A stretch of 64,000 nucleotides of DNA, taken from the NCBI GenBank assembly GCA_034429195.1, contig DAOUGQ010000019.1:67417-131416 (forward strand), given 5' to 3'. Position 1 is the stretch's first letter. Each line of letters begins with the position of its first letter. The position numbers and the translations under genes were made by a program. The DNA is from UBA4782 sp034429195 (GTDB lineage Bacteria > Chloroflexota > Anaerolineae > Anaerolineales > Anaerolineaceae). This document shows positions 53,603 to 62,390 of this stretch, one piece after another. The notes beneath the pieces are model-generated. The model was not told the DNA's origin, searched no databases, and worked only from the letters and a program-made list of their open reading frames with translations.

Positions 53603-54667
53603 ATGAAGCAGTGGCGATTAATCCTGGTGGGGGTCATCCTGATTATTCTGGTTTCGGGCTGCAAACCAGCCAATGGAGATAAAAAACAGGTCGAAACGGA
53701 ATCTCCTGCAACTGAAGTAAGTGCACCCGTAGAATCTCCGACACCTTTACCGGCTGTGATCAGTGTTTCCAATGCAGGGTACCTGCGCACCGTTTCGCAG
53801 GTGCAATTCGCCAATCCCTATCACCTGGAATGGAGTGCAGATGGCTCACGATTTGCTGTGGCTTCCAGTGAGGGATTTCAAATATTCGACGCGAAAAGCC
53901 TGAAAGTCCTCAATAATATTCAGATCCAATCGTATGAGCTGCTCGATTTTTCACTGGCAGCCAACCTTTTTGCCATAACAGATCAACACCAGACAATTGA
54001 TTTATTGGATATTACAACCGGTACCAAAGTTCTTTCGATCAAACCTACAGATATTTTCCCTATGGCAGAGTTTTCACCTGATGGAAAAACCTTGCTCACT
54101 ACTTCAGATGAGCGTTTTAGGGCTGATCTGTGGGATGTACAGACAGGTAATTTCCTCACCAGTTATACCGGCTTCGAAACCGCAGCTCCCGTTTATTCTG
54201 TTCATTTCGCAGCTGGTGGATCAAAGCTGGTATTTATAGCCCGTGGTACTGTACAGGTGATCGATACTGCAAGTGGCGCTCTGGCAGCCCGTCTGGAACA
54301 TGAAGATTTTGTCCAGGGATGGGCGCTGAGCCCTGACACCAGGACAATGGCAACCGCGTCTGGTGCGACAATTGGAAATGATTTTCTCCCCGTTATTAAA
54401 TTGTGGGATCCCGAGAATATACTGCCACCTTCAATCTTACTTAGCGGTGACATGGTTTCATTAGCATTAACATATGCACCTGATGGTAGCCTGTTGGCTT
54501 CTACCAATGGAAAAACTCTTACCCTCTGGGATGTTGCTCAACAACACAGATTGGGAGACTGGTCTGCACATTCAGACATCCTGACTGCTCTTGCTTTCTC
54601 TCCCGACGGTACGCGTTTGCTTTCCGCATCTGCAGATGGTACGGTATTTATTTGGATGGTACAATAA
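53603..54667 (+). CDS. WD40-repeat lipoprotein
   Basis: A 354-residue lipoprotein: lipobox VSGC with Cys 20, a Glu/Pro/Ser linker to about 50, then a beta-propeller with WD40-type blades (AEFSPDGKTLLTTSDERFRADLWDVQTG, LTYAPDGSLLASTNGKTLTLWDV, ALAFSPDGTRLLSASADGTVFIW). Some blades lack the usual W-D. It would act as an outside scaffold or ligand sensor. GAGGAGG precedes the start. The next gene starts three bases after the stop. Confidence 0.88.
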   Translation: MKQWRLILVGVILIILVSGCKPANGDKKQVETESPATEVSAPVESPTPLPAVISVSNAGYLRTVSQVQFANPYHLEWSADGSRFAVASSEGFQIFDAKSLKVLNNIQIQSYELLDFSLAANLFAITDQHQTIDLLDITTGTKVLSIKPTDIFPMAEFSPDGKTLLTTSDERFRADLWDVQTGNFLTSYTGFETAAPVYSVHFAAGGSKLVFIARGTVQVIDTASGALAARLEHEDFVQGWALSPDTRTMATASGATIGNDFLPVIKLWDPENILPPSILLSGDMVSLALTYAPDGSLLASTNGKTLTLWDVAQQHRLGDWSAHSDILTALAFSPDGTRLLSASADGTVFIWMVQ

Positions 54668-54670
54668 ATA

Positions 54671-56434
54671 ATGCGTTCCTTTGACACCCTTTTTTATTCC
54701 GATTGGTATGCATCCTTCTTCCGATGGGTATTCCTGATCGGCACTGCCGTGATCGCTGGATTGACCAGTTGGTATACTCCCATAACGGCGGGTCTCATGA
54801 CAGCTTCTGCTGTTTGGAATGTCCTCATCTCTTATCTGAGTATTACCAACAAGCAATTCAATGCAAAGCGCATTTTAAGCGTGCTCCTTGATTTTGTGAT
54901 CGCTGCTGCTCTTTTTACATTTTCGGGTGGATTAGCTGGTTCTTTACCGTGGTTTATTATCCTTCTTCCAATCATCACTGGCGGCATTTATTATGAATGG
55001 AAGGGGGCAATCTGGACAGGGGTTATTGCTTTTCTTATCCAGACAATATGGACAATATTTGGATCACAGTACGGCTTGGAACGTTTTATCTGGCTGGGAA
55101 TTGCCTTCGTAATAAATGTGATTATTGTAGCTCTCGCTGGATTGATTAGCCACAAAGCCTACATTCGCCAGCGGGCAAAGCAACTGGCTATCTTCAATCA
55201 GAAGAAAGAAATCGAAAGAGCTGCCCGACAGCATGAACGTGATCAATCACAAAAATTCAACATGCTACTTGAGAATTTGAGCACAACGCTGGATTATCAG
55301 GAAGTTTTGAATACTATTCTTGATTTGTGCGTGACAGCAATGGGTGAACCACAAACCCAGGCAGAGCTTATGTCTCGGGCAGTATTGCTGCATGGAGAAG
55401 GTGATCTTATGGTCGCCTGTTCTCGTCGTTTTTCTCCTCATGACCAAAAAACAACCCTTCCTGGTGTGCAAGGTGCACTGGCACAGGTTATCACGCAGGG
55501 TGAACCGGTTTTGGTTGAAGAACCCGCGAAAGACCCGGAACTTTCACGGTTGGTTGGGGTACAACTTTGCGACGCAGCTTTTTGCCTTCCCTTGATGCGT
55601 GGTCTGGATTCATACGGCGTTTTGCTTGTTGCCCATCCAGAAAAAGGTTTCTTTACTCCAGATCGCTGCGAAACTCTTGAGCTTCTCAGCCACCAGGCGG
55701 TGATTGCTATTCAGAATGCGCGTCTGTTTCAAGACCTGTCAGATGAAAAAGAACGTCTGGTGCAGAGCATGGAAGAAGCCCGAAAAGATCTTGCGCGAGA
55801 TCTACATGATGGCCCTACTCAGGCAGTAGCATCCCTTGCAATGCGGGCGAACATTGCTCGAAAGTATATGGACACTGATCTGGATGCAGCAAAGAAAGAA
55901 GTAGAGCAAATTGAGAACCTGGCGCGCAAGACCACCAACGAAATTCGTCATATGTTATTTACATTACGCCCATTGGCTCTGGAAACCCAGGGTCTTGAAG
56001 CTGCTTTGCAGACTATGGCAGAAAAGATGCGCGACAATTATCAACAGAATGTTGTGATCCAATTGGATAAAGACGCTCTTGCCAGGCTGGATGCTACTCG
56101 TCAGGGTGTGGCTTTTTATCTCGTGGAAGAAGCAGTGAATAATGCGCGCAAACATGCCCATGCAGAAACAATCTCAGTTCGTTTGCGCGCCATTCCAAAA
56201 GATCCTGATATTCTTCTGCTAGAGATCGCAGACAATGGTGTTGGTTTCGATGTATCTGCGGTTACCAACGCATATGAAAAACGCGGCAGTCTGGGAATGG
56301 TCAACCTCCGTGAACGCACTGATCTGATTAATGGCCTGTTACATGTAGATTCTGCTCCTGGTAAAGGTACACGCGTCCGTATCTTTATTCCATTGAGCGA
56401 TGCTGCAACTGATCGCTTGCAGCGATCCCGATAA
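54671..56434 (+). CDS. Membrane GAF histidine kinase (HisKA_3/NarX type)
   Basis: A 587-residue sensor kinase. About five membrane helices lie in residues 15-165, a coiled linker follows, then a GAF domain (about 205-360), the HisKA_3 dimerisation helix with the phospho-acceptor His 379 in DLHDGPTQA, and a HATPase domain with the N box (EAVNNARKHA), DNGVGFD and GSLGMVNLRERTDL. All catalytic parts are present. A NarL/FixJ-type response regulator is expected as partner but none lies in the window. It is coupled to the WD40 gene and 8 bases from the hydrolase gene. Confidence 0.93.
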   Translation: MRSFDTLFYSDWYASFFRWVFLIGTAVIAGLTSWYTPITAGLMTASAVWNVLISYLSITNKQFNAKRILSVLLDFVIAAALFTFSGGLAGSLPWFIILLPIITGGIYYEWKGAIWTGVIAFLIQTIWTIFGSQYGLERFIWLGIAFVINVIIVALAGLISHKAYIRQRAKQLAIFNQKKEIERAARQHERDQSQKFNMLLENLSTTLDYQEVLNTILDLCVTAMGEPQTQAELMSRAVLLHGEGDLMVACSRRFSPHDQKTTLPGVQGALAQVITQGEPVLVEEPAKDPELSRLVGVQLCDAAFCLPLMRGLDSYGVLLVAHPEKGFFTPDRCETLELLSHQAVIAIQNARLFQDLSDEKERLVQSMEEARKDLARDLHDGPTQAVASLAMRANIARKYMDTDLDAAKKEVEQIENLARKTTNEIRHMLFTLRPLALETQGLEAALQTMAEKMRDNYQQNVVIQLDKDALARLDATRQGVAFYLVEEAVNNARKHAHAETISVRLRAIPKDPDILLLEIADNGVGFDVSAVTNAYEKRGSLGMVNLRERTDLINGLLHVDSAPGKGTRVRIFIPLSDAATDRLQRSR

Positions 56435-56442
56435 ATTACGAT

Positions 56443-57222
56443 ATGCCTTTTATTGATGATCATTTTTACGCGCTATATCAAGGCGGAAATCCAACACGCA
56501 CACCTGTTATTCTCCTTCATGGTATGGGAAGCAGTCATCTGATCTGGCCTGCTCCTATTCGAATGATGAGAGGCGAAAATGTATACGCACTAGATCTTCC
56601 CGGTCATGGTAAATCAAAAGGGAAAGGACTGCAATCAATATCCAGCTATGCCAAAGCAGTGATCCAATTTATGGATAAGGCTGAAATATTCAGTGCCATA
56701 TTGGTAGGACATTCTATGGGATCAGCAATTGCGCTTCAGATAGCTCGAGACCATTCTGATAGAGTCCTCGGGTTGGGTTTGCTTTCTATCGGCACCATCT
56801 TCCACATCGAAAAGAGTATTCAAGAAAGCATTGGAAATGAAAAAATGATTTTCGATACTGTAGAATGGCTTTCAAACATGATGCTTAGTAGCAAGGCTAA
56901 CAAAAAGCTTATAGAGAAAGTAAACAAGAGTCTATTCGAAATACGCCCTGCTGCTTTAGCTGCTGACATTCATGCGTGTATGGGATATGAATTCCATAAG
57001 TTCCCCGATGGTAGCAATATTATTGCTCAGATCATTTGCGGCGCTGAAGATCAAATCGTCCCTTCAAGGGATGCCAGACTTCTTGCGAAAAGTGTACCCG
57101 GTGCAAAATTCGAAAGTATTTCCAACTGTGGGCACATGGTCATGCTGGAAGAGCCGGATAAAGTAGGAGCTTCATTAGCCAGTTTTGTGAACAGGGCGAA
57201 CTTGAAAACTCGATGGCCGTGA
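56443..57222 (+). CDS. Alpha/beta hydrolase
   Basis: A 259-residue alpha/beta-fold enzyme. HGMGSS forms the oxyanion region, the nucleophile Ser sits in VGHSMGSA (about residue 89-96), the acid is Asp in GAEDQIVPS and the His lies in NCGHMVMLEEP. No signal peptide. Substrate unknown; quorum-quenching, ester and dehalogenase-type reactions are all possible. Last gene of the group, followed by a hairpin terminator. Confidence 0.9.
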   Translation: MPFIDDHFYALYQGGNPTRTPVILLHGMGSSHLIWPAPIRMMRGENVYALDLPGHGKSKGKGLQSISSYAKAVIQFMDKAEIFSAILVGHSMGSAIALQIARDHSDRVLGLGLLSIGTIFHIEKSIQESIGNEKMIFDTVEWLSNMMLSSKANKKLIEKVNKSLFEIRPAALAADIHACMGYEFHKFPDGSNIIAQIICGAEDQIVPSRDARLLAKSVPGAKFESISNCGHMVMLEEPDKVGASLASFVNRANLKTRWP

Positions 57223-57286
57223 AAGTAGTTGGGGTCTACCGTAAAATAAAATCTAGGACTGAGATGTTCAGATATTTCAAAAATAT

Positions 57287-57325
57287 TAGAACCTTTAATA
57301 TAAATTCTTCCCGCTAAAGGTTCTA
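57287..57325. terminator. Bidirectional terminator between hydrolase and thioredoxin genes
   Basis: A perfect 11-bp inverted repeat (57287-57297 against 57315-57325) with a 17-base loop lies between convergent genes and has A/T-rich flanks on both sides. Confidence 0.7.
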
Positions 57326-57344
57326 TTTCATGTTGACCTATAGT

Positions 57345-57668
57345 TTACAGGTGAGATGCAAAACGTTCGATGATTTTTTCTCTACTTTGTAGCCCAATCA
57401 AACGGGCGACTTCTTTTCCAGGCGTCATTAGGATCATAGTAGGTACACTCATCACCTGGTGCTTCATCGCCAGTTCCGGGCTTTCATCTACGTTCACCCT
57501 GGCTAACAAGACCTTCCCCTTCCATTCGCGTCCTAGTTCTTCAAGGACTGGTTCGAGCCGTTTACAGGGATTACACCAGGGAGCACTGAACTCAAGTAAA
57601 ACAGGCAGATTGGCTTGAGTCACTTTTTGAGCAAAAGTATCTGCGGTCACTTCGAAAAATTCGCTCAT
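57345..57668 (-). CDS. Thioredoxin
   Basis: A 107-residue cytoplasmic thioredoxin. The active site is WCNPCK (Cys 32 and 35), in place of the common WCGPC, and the cis-Pro is in SVPTMIL. The fold is otherwise complete. It overlaps the end of the SixA-like gene by four bases (ATGA) and must be translated from the same mRNA. Confidence 0.93.
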   Translation of the reverse strand: MSEFFEVTADTFAQKVTQANLPVLLEFSAPWCNPCKRLEPVLEELGREWKGKVLLARVNVDESPELAMKHQVMSVPTMILMTPGKEVARLIGLQSREKIIERFASHL

Positions 57669-58246
57669 TTTCCCGCATCCTTTTGTGATTTCTTATCTTT
57701 GTGGCTTTCTTTCTGTTTCTTTGATGGTTCCCCATGCTTTTCTTTAATCTCATAACCAGGAAGATCACGCGGCACCCAATATTCCACTAGTTCACCTTCT
57801 GTATCTACTCTTAATTCAGACCAATGTTTAATTGGCAACGTCAGAAATGCAATTGCTGCTGTGGGAAGAGCTACTACCTGCCTGGATAACTGTTGCAACA
57901 GGCTCTCTAATCCGGGGTTGTGCCCCATGATCATTACACGTTCCAGATCATCAGATAACAGACGTAAAGATTCAAGATAAGTGATGGGTTCTGCCATATA
58001 GAAAGAATCAAGATAGATGATCTCTCCTTTATAGCCGCTGGAAGCTACGATTGATTCGACAGTCTTACGCGCACGTACTGCTGTTGAAGATAAGATCCGT
58101 TGGGGAAGCAATTCGCGATCTTTTAAAAGCTGTCCCATCACCGGGGCATCTGACCTCCCCCGTTTATTAAGGGGGCGATCAAAATCTTGAATATTCGTAT
58201 CTTTCCAACTAGATTTAGCATGCCGCATTATGAGCAGACTTTTCAT
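57665..58246 (-). CDS. sixA: SixA-type phosphohistidine phosphatase
   Basis: A 193-residue histidine-phosphatase-superfamily protein. The catalytic RHG-type motif is RHAKS (Arg 8, His 9), with a second Arg in STAVRARKT and the second His in MGHNPGLE. SixA removes phosphate from histidine of phosphotransfer proteins, so it may act on the histidine kinase pathway encoded nearby. The C-terminal 30 residues are a Lys-rich tail (KEKHGEPSKKQKESHKDKK) absent from the usual 160-residue form. Confidence 0.87.
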   Translation of the reverse strand: MKSLLIMRHAKSSWKDTNIQDFDRPLNKRGRSDAPVMGQLLKDRELLPQRILSSTAVRARKTVESIVASSGYKGEIIYLDSFYMAEPITYLESLRLLSDDLERVMIMGHNPGLESLLQQLSRQVVALPTAAIAFLTLPIKHWSELRVDTEGELVEYWVPRDLPGYEIKEKHGEPSKKQKESHKDKKSQKDAGK

Positions 58247-58354
58247 AAAAACCTCTTTTGAATCTTTGTCTATCGTTTAGTTAAAAGTATATCACGAAGA
58301 AAAATCGCTAAAAATTAATAAATTTTTCTCTAATGAATCTCTCCCTTAAAAATA

Positions 58355-59179
58355 CTAACGCTTGAGAACCTTCCTTACATCATAAGCACGAAAATATTCC
58401 GGAATTAATAGGTCAATCGTTGGGGCTATTTTCTTCAGCCAGCAGGAAAATTGAGAAATGACTAGATGGGGAAGCACACCAGGTCGCTGAGGAGGATTCC
58501 TGAGAGGTTGAAATAAATTATCCCAATGAATGGGTACAACGGTTCGAGGAGGAAAAATTTTCGCTAATTTTTTGATTTTTCTCAATTCATAAGGGTATAA
58601 AAACATCAAATCTGATTGCACCGGCGTAGCAGGCGCGATTGTAATAGCGAGTTCCTCCACGTGAATCAAAAAGCTGAACACCCCATCTCTTTTATAATCC
58701 AAAAAACGAGGTGGGTGGTGAATATTCTTAGGCAGTTTGCCACTTAATGGAAGAGGTAGCTTGATATGAGTTCCTACTCCAACAGTGACCTCAAAAGGTT
58801 TCAGGCTTATTTGATCACCCAGCCTGATTGGATGAATTTTTTCCTCCAGAACCCCCATTTCAGCCAACAGCCTGCAGGCATTTCTCGGAGCATATACCAA
58901 TGCGCCTGTGGCTGCAACTACTGTGGAGACATCCATCAGGTGGTCATGGTGTGCATGGCTGACAAAAATCGCGTCACATCTAGGTATGGCTTTCTGTATC
59001 CTTTCACGATCGGGATTCAGACTCTTAAATAGCAGGTCGAAGACCGAGGGCCTGGTAAAGAAAGGATCAACCGCCAATACTTTGTCACCTGCTTGAAACA
59101 GTAAACCAGCAACTCCATTCCAGGTAAATGTGATGGGAGTTTGCTCAAGCTGCTCAAGATCGTTTGAAAACAAAACCAT
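58355..59179 (-). CDS. MBL-fold metallo-hydrolase (UlaG-like)
   Basis: A 274-residue metallo-beta-lactamase-fold protein. The HxHxDH motif is at residues 75-80 (HAHHDH), with further metal His in VGTHIKLP and VPIHWDN. The overall pattern resembles UlaG or NAPE-PLD-type hydrolases, which cleave lactones or phosphodiesters. No signal peptide. It lies six bases downstream of the esterase lipoprotein gene, so the two are likely expressed together. Confidence 0.87.
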   Translation of the reverse strand: MVLFSNDLEQLEQTPITFTWNGVAGLLFQAGDKVLAVDPFFTRPSVFDLLFKSLNPDRERIQKAIPRCDAIFVSHAHHDHLMDVSTVVAATGALVYAPRNACRLLAEMGVLEEKIHPIRLGDQISLKPFEVTVGVGTHIKLPLPLSGKLPKNIHHPPRFLDYKRDGVFSFLIHVEELAITIAPATPVQSDLMFLYPYELRKIKKLAKIFPPRTVVPIHWDNLFQPLRNPPQRPGVLPHLVISQFSCWLKKIAPTIDLLIPEYFRAYDVRKVLKR

Positions 59180-59185
59180 ACTGCG

Positions 59186-60223
59186 CTATTTTAAATAAAG
59201 ATCAAAGAAACTAAGGGTTGCATTGCTGAAATTCTTATTCACATTAGATGCACTGCCATAGCTGTGATTGACCCCGGGTAAACTGATAAATGAAGTCTTG
59301 ATCCCGGCATTTTTTATTGCATCAGATAGAATCTGACTCTGTTCAGGGGGAACAACATTGTCCGAAGCTCCCTGGATGATCAGAATGGGTGGATCGTTTC
59401 CATCAAGATATGAAAGTGGGCTTGCCTGTTTGGCTCGGTTTAAAACCTCCGAGTTATCCAATCCACCGCCCAAAAAACGGCTCCAGGCGTATGTCAGGCT
59501 CATAGTAGGTGCATCGCCATACGTTGTTGATAGTTCACTCTTTTTGACTTTACATGCATCTTCAGTGAAAGCAATTTCCATTTTTGTAACATCCACCGGG
59601 CCATACCAATCAACGATCGCCTGGACTGCATCTGACGGACCGCTGTTCTGAGTGTTGTTAAAAATCTTCACTCCTTTTGATACCCCTGCCAGAACAGCGA
59701 GGTGCCCACCTGATGAATCACCGATCAATCCGATCTTGTCTGGATTGATGGAATAAGATCGTGCATTCTGCCGAAGCCAGCGAATCGCTGATTTAACATC
59801 CTGAACAGCTGCAGGGAATATTGAATCTTTTGAGCAAGCGCCATCGACCCCCACCAGACGATAATCGATACAGGCGACAACATACCCGCCTTTTGCCAAT
59901 GTCTTCCCTGGGCAATCCGATTTGCTTCCTTCCATCCATCCACCGCCATGGATAAATACCAGACCAGGCATATTCCCCGAAACACCCTGAGGAATGTATA
60001 TATCCAATTTCAGGCTTTGCACAACGCCATCTACCTGAGGATTGGCATAGGTGATATTCTTCTCCACCCTCACATCACTCACATTTTCCACAGGAGCTGA
60101 GGTTGCTACCATTGTCCCATTTACTGTTGTGGTTTCTTCCAATGTAGTATTGATGGGAATACATGCTGAAAACAACAGAACAACTGGCACAATAAAGTAA
60201 AACAAACTTATACGAAATTTCAT
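59186..60223 (-). CDS. Esterase/lipase lipoprotein, alpha/beta hydrolase fold
   Basis: A 345-residue exported carbohydrate-esterase-like hydrolase (BD-FAE/acetyl-esterase group). Lipobox FSAC with Cys 21; a Thr/Val linker follows. The oxyanion motif is FIHGGGW, the nucleophile Ser is in GDSSGGH, and the final acid and His are in GASDNVVP and GVNHSYGS. Start 60223 is preferred over 60271 because GGGAGG lies just upstream and the longer form begins in an AT-repeat promoter region. It may remove acyl groups from plant polysaccharide. Confidence 0.9.
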   Translation of the reverse strand: MKFRISLFYFIVPVVLLFSACIPINTTLEETTTVNGTMVATSAPVENVSDVRVEKNITYANPQVDGVVQSLKLDIYIPQGVSGNMPGLVFIHGGGWMEGSKSDCPGKTLAKGGYVVACIDYRLVGVDGACSKDSIFPAAVQDVKSAIRWLRQNARSYSINPDKIGLIGDSSGGHLAVLAGVSKGVKIFNNTQNSGPSDAVQAIVDWYGPVDVTKMEIAFTEDACKVKKSELSTTYGDAPTMSLTYAWSRFLGGGLDNSEVLNRAKQASPLSYLDGNDPPILIIQGASDNVVPPEQSQILSDAIKNAGIKTSFISLPGVNHSYGSASNVNKNFSNATLSFFDLYLK

Positions 60224-60314
60224 CGGGAAGCCTCCCTGAGGTAGTTTACCGGGATCATATATATATATCATAATACAAACCAGTCAGACGAAAGGTCTTT
60301 CAGAGATTACAGTT

Positions 60315-60344
60315 TTGCTATTAAAGTAATTTTCTGGGTAAAAT
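60315..60344 (+). promoter_or_regulatory. Possible promoter of the CorC-like gene
   Basis: TTGCTA (60315-60320), 18 bases, then TAAAAT (60339-60344), 36 bases before the ATG at 60381. Confidence 0.45.
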
Positions 60345-60380
60345 AGAAAAAAGGGTTTTTGTTAAATATAATGGAGATGG

Positions 60381-61682
60381 ATGCATTCAGTAGGGTTTGA
60401 ATTCCTTATCATCATTTTGCTGGTCTGTATAAACGGTTTTTTTGCGTTATCTGAAATGGCAATCGTTTCTGCACGCAAGGTGAGGTTAGAACAGCGCGTA
60501 GAAGATGGCAACAAGGGGGCTGAACGAGCTTTAAAGATCTTGAAAAACCCATCACGATTTCTTTCCACAGTTCAGGTATTTATTACACTTATCGGTATTC
60601 TCAGTGGTGCATTTGGTGGAGTTACTCTTGCAAATGCATTACAACGTGCTCTAGCAAAAATTCCAGCGATGGTACCATATAGCCAGGAATTATCGGTTGC
60701 ATTAGTTGTTGTCTTGATCACTTTCCTGTCGCTGGTGTTTGGTGAATTACTCCCCAAGCAAATTGCCCTTATGCATGCAGATCACCTGGCAGCTACATTG
60801 GCACCCGTGATGCATGTGTTGTCGATCATCACCCGTCCTGTTGTAAGCTTGCTATCTGGCACTACCAGCCTTTTTCTAAAACTCTTTCGAGTTAAACCTT
60901 CTCCAGAACCCGGCGTTACGGTGGAAGATGTTCGGTCTATGATTTCGGATGGCGCCAAAGAAGGGGTCTTCGAATCTTCAGAGCAGGAAATGGTAGATAG
61001 GGTTTTCAAATTAGACGACCGTACTATTTCTTCGTTAATGACTCCTCGAACAGAAGTTGTCTTTATCGACATTGAAGAACCATGGGAAGAGATCCGCCAA
61101 TCACTGGTAGAACACCCTTATGCTCGCTTTCCTGTCTATGAAGGACAATTGGATTCAGTGCTGGGAGTGCTCGATGTGCGCGATGTAATGGTTAAGCTTG
61201 CCCAGGATCAAAAAGTCGTTGTGCGCGATATCCTTCGCCCGGTCATCTTTTTGCCAGAAACCATCTCTGCATTGGATACCCTGGATTATATGCGAGAGAA
61301 TGCCACCGATATGGCGATCATTATTGATGAATTCAGTGGTGTGTTGGGGTTGGTAACCCGTAGTGATGTGCTGGAAGTAATGCTTGGTCATGCGATCACC
61401 AGTAACGCAAATGAAATACCTGAAGTAACACGACGGGCTGATGGATCATGGCTGGTGGATGGATTGTATGTGGTGGATGATCTAAAAATGCTGCTGGATG
61501 TCGAAGAACTCCCTGAAGAAGCAGAAATCCGTTATGAAACGCTGGGTGGTTTGGTGTTGGCGATGCTCGAAAGGCTACCCGTTGTAGGAGATACGTTTAC
61601 CTGGAATAGTTACCGTTTTGAAGTAGTAGATATGGATGGCAGGAGGGTAGATAAAGTTTTAATAAGTCGAGTGGAAGAGTGA
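60381..61682 (+). CDS. HlyC/CorC family membrane protein (CNNM and CBS domains)
   Basis: A 433-residue putative magnesium/cobalt export or homeostasis protein. A DUF21/CNNM membrane domain with four helices covers about 1-180 (ALSEMAIVSARKVRLEQRVEDGNKGA, FGELLPKQIAL). Two CBS domains follow (about 205-330, MTPRTEVVFIDIEEPWEEI and ATDMAIIIDEFSGVLGLVTRSDVLE). The C-terminal CorC_HlyC domain ends with MDGRRVDKVLI. Length and order are standard. Confidence 0.93.
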   Translation: MHSVGFEFLIIILLVCINGFFALSEMAIVSARKVRLEQRVEDGNKGAERALKILKNPSRFLSTVQVFITLIGILSGAFGGVTLANALQRALAKIPAMVPYSQELSVALVVVLITFLSLVFGELLPKQIALMHADHLAATLAPVMHVLSIITRPVVSLLSGTTSLFLKLFRVKPSPEPGVTVEDVRSMISDGAKEGVFESSEQEMVDRVFKLDDRTISSLMTPRTEVVFIDIEEPWEEIRQSLVEHPYARFPVYEGQLDSVLGVLDVRDVMVKLAQDQKVVVRDILRPVIFLPETISALDTLDYMRENATDMAIIIDEFSGVLGLVTRSDVLEVMLGHAITSNANEIPEVTRRADGSWLVDGLYVVDDLKMLLDVEELPEEAEIRYETLGGLVLAMLERLPVVGDTFTWNSYRFEVVDMDGRRVDKVLISRVEE

Positions 61683-61799
61683 GCCACTGGTCAAACGGTT
61701 CAGGTATCAACTCATTTATGCCTTTCTTTTGGTAAACAGTATCGAGCGACATGGTTCCAGGACATCACATAGATAAAAACGCATATTCTGAAAGATGGG

Positions 61800-62125
61800 G
61801 TGTTTGATGATAGATGAAATGGAGTTTTGTAGTTATTTAAAAAATTGGGCAAGAAAGAGCATGTGATCCAGGGTTTGTTATTAAAGGTAATAATCTTTGA
61901 AAAGTATCTGATAAAGAAAAGAATAGTACCCTTGAACATGCTAACAGCTGTGATGTTCTCGATTTTGCCTATTCTATAGATGAATGTCAATTTAAGATAA
62001 TCCTTTGGGGAGTCGCTCTTTATTACAAAGTAAAGATGTTTTAGAAATTTCCAGAAATGCCGGCGAATTTTGCGAATCAGAGAAATTAAAGGTTTGTGAT
62101 GCACATCTGCTGAAGGAGATTTGAG
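61800..62125 (+). pseudogene. Probable decayed coding remnant
   Basis: Protein-like stretches on the + strand occur in different frames and follow each other without gaps: DPGFVIKGNNL near 61870, LEHANSCDVLDFAYSIDECQFK near 61935-61995, and NPLGSRSLLQSKDVLEISRNAGEFCESEKLKVCDAHLLKEI from about 62000 to the TGA near 62122. At least two frameshifts are needed to join them. The family is not recognised. The open minus-strand frame over the same region (61712-62104) does not look protein-like. Confidence 0.35.
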
Positions 62126-62172
62126 GGGTGAACTCTGATGTCATCACTAAACTAAACTCATTGGCTATTAAT

Positions 62173-62390
62173 AATACTGAATAGACACCTCGGGTTGGAA
62201 AGACTCCAATGAAACGGAATATATTGTCGGAGAAAATGGGGATTGCTGTACTGAAGATCCTCGAACTGGTAAAGCCATCGTATCTTACCAGGATAACTCG
62301 TGTGAAGGGGATACGCTCTCGTTTATATTTTGAAGCTGGCCTTGAAACTTCAGAGAGATTAGTGCAATGTGACCCTGAAAGTTATCAGTT
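62173..62390 (+). pseudogene. Fragment of a DUF4332 (helix-hairpin-helix-like) protein
   Basis: The frame reads LSEKMGIAVLKILELVKPSYLTRITRVKGIRSRLYFEAGLETSERLVQCDPES in order (given here in parts: LVKPSYLTRITRVKGI, LYFEAGLETSERLVQCDPES). This matches the DUF4332 pattern of a helix followed by a DL-RIKGIG loop and an EAGVDTVKEL helix. The start of the domain is missing and its end is cut by the convergent cation-efflux gene, so this is a remnant. Confidence 0.5.

Noticed and set aside
61712..62104. Minus-strand gene of 130 residues
   Set aside because: Its composition is not protein-like and the opposite strand carries better coding remnants.
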